64,000 nucleotides of DNA from Stercorarius parasiticus (lineage: Eukaryota > Chordata > Aves > Charadriiformes > Stercorariidae), in contig VWZL01001371.1 in assembly GCA_013396915.1 (NCBI GenBank), forward strand, positions 1,193,662-1,257,661. Reading direction: 5' to 3'. Position 1 is the first letter of the stretch. The number at the start of each line of letters is the position of its first letter. The notes beneath the pieces are model-generated. The model did not search any database. It saw only the letters and a program-made list of their open reading frames with translations, and had not been told where the DNA came from. Shown in pieces: positions 63,467 through 64,000 of this stretch. The position numbers were made by a program, and so were the translations under genes.

Positions 63467-64000
63467 CCAAGAGCTGTCTGGGCAGTGGCATTTCTTTGGA
63501 CTTCATCAGCGTGGTCATGAGGAAAATGGGCAGTGAGCATATTAATGCTTATCCTGCTAGCCCATTAAATCTTAGTTCTTGCTTGTATGTGATAATGATT
63601 CTGCTTTATACTCTTAACTTGTGTAGATGCTCCTTGTGTGCTGCTTGCACACAGTAAAAGTTGTCCTGGGCAAGCTGTCCTGCAGACAAGGTTATGCAGC
63701 ATCTCTGAGGCCACTGAGGATTGTAGGAGGGAGTGCTGCCAGGATCTGTTGGATTACTGTAGGGTTCATGGGGATTCTTTGGTATCTTTGGCTGGGGGCA
63801 GCGGGGTGGGTGGAATCCAGGTAACGCACAGATCAACAGCCCCACTCCAATCAGTGTTTTCTCCTGCTGCATCAGGGACTGCGTGTTAATTGATACTGGG
63901 ACTCCTCTTTACTCAGCTGATGAAGCCCCCACAGAATAGATCAAACACTGGAGTGCGGGAAGGAGTGGGTGGGAAGGGGTCAGATGGGACATCCCTGTGT

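Overview
The window looks like AT-rich, gene-poor nuclear DNA of a bird. The main evidence is several CR1 LINE copies. The clearest, at about 5546-6231, has the CR1 reverse-transcriptase C-terminus, the 'ggtcccttccaaccca' tail and the terminal ATTCTATG-type octamer repeat. Two much older CR1-related copies occur in reverse orientation. The rest is AT-rich unique sequence with short homopolymer runs and two unresolved bases (N at 23051 and 62835). There is no operon structure, CRISPR array, rRNA or tRNA gene.

Left part (about 1-16.8 kb, minus strand). No single long ORF marks a gene here. Reading splice signals together with frame, however, gives a chain of small exons from 15675 down to 1018. 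Twelve exons with usable acceptors and donors join into one uninterrupted 279-codon frame ending in TAG at 1018-1020, and every junction phase matches. The protein is hydrophilic and low in recognisable domains. It contains a near-repeated basic motif, QKTQRKKN and QKPQRKKN, in two different exons. I do not recognise the family. Three further upstream exons (16373-16786) are phase-compatible but less certain. The 5' end was not found, and the 3' UTR probably runs off the left edge. The young CR1 sits in one intron, antisense to the gene.

Middle part (about 17-35 kb). On the plus strand, a 59-nt exon (30949-31007) and a terminal exon (32372-32495) have good splice sites and make one phase-consistent hydrophilic C-terminus. 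A possible alternative last exon starts at 33645 and is in the same phase. Ancient CR1 fragments lie at about 24940-25530 and 34863-35290, both on the minus strand. A GC-richer patch with an imperfect 61-bp duplication lies at about 28250-28556.

Right part (about 35-64 kb). This is mostly unique non-coding DNA with small CR1 3' tails (49281-49353, 58895-58976), simple repeats, a 13-bp perfect-arm inverted repeat (45053-45110) and a G-quadruplex-type run (46070-46087). A few exon-like ORFs (38829-39182 minus, 63363-63466 plus) are recorded with low confidence.

All coding calls come from reading by eye and need alignment or RNA evidence. No gene name is claimed.
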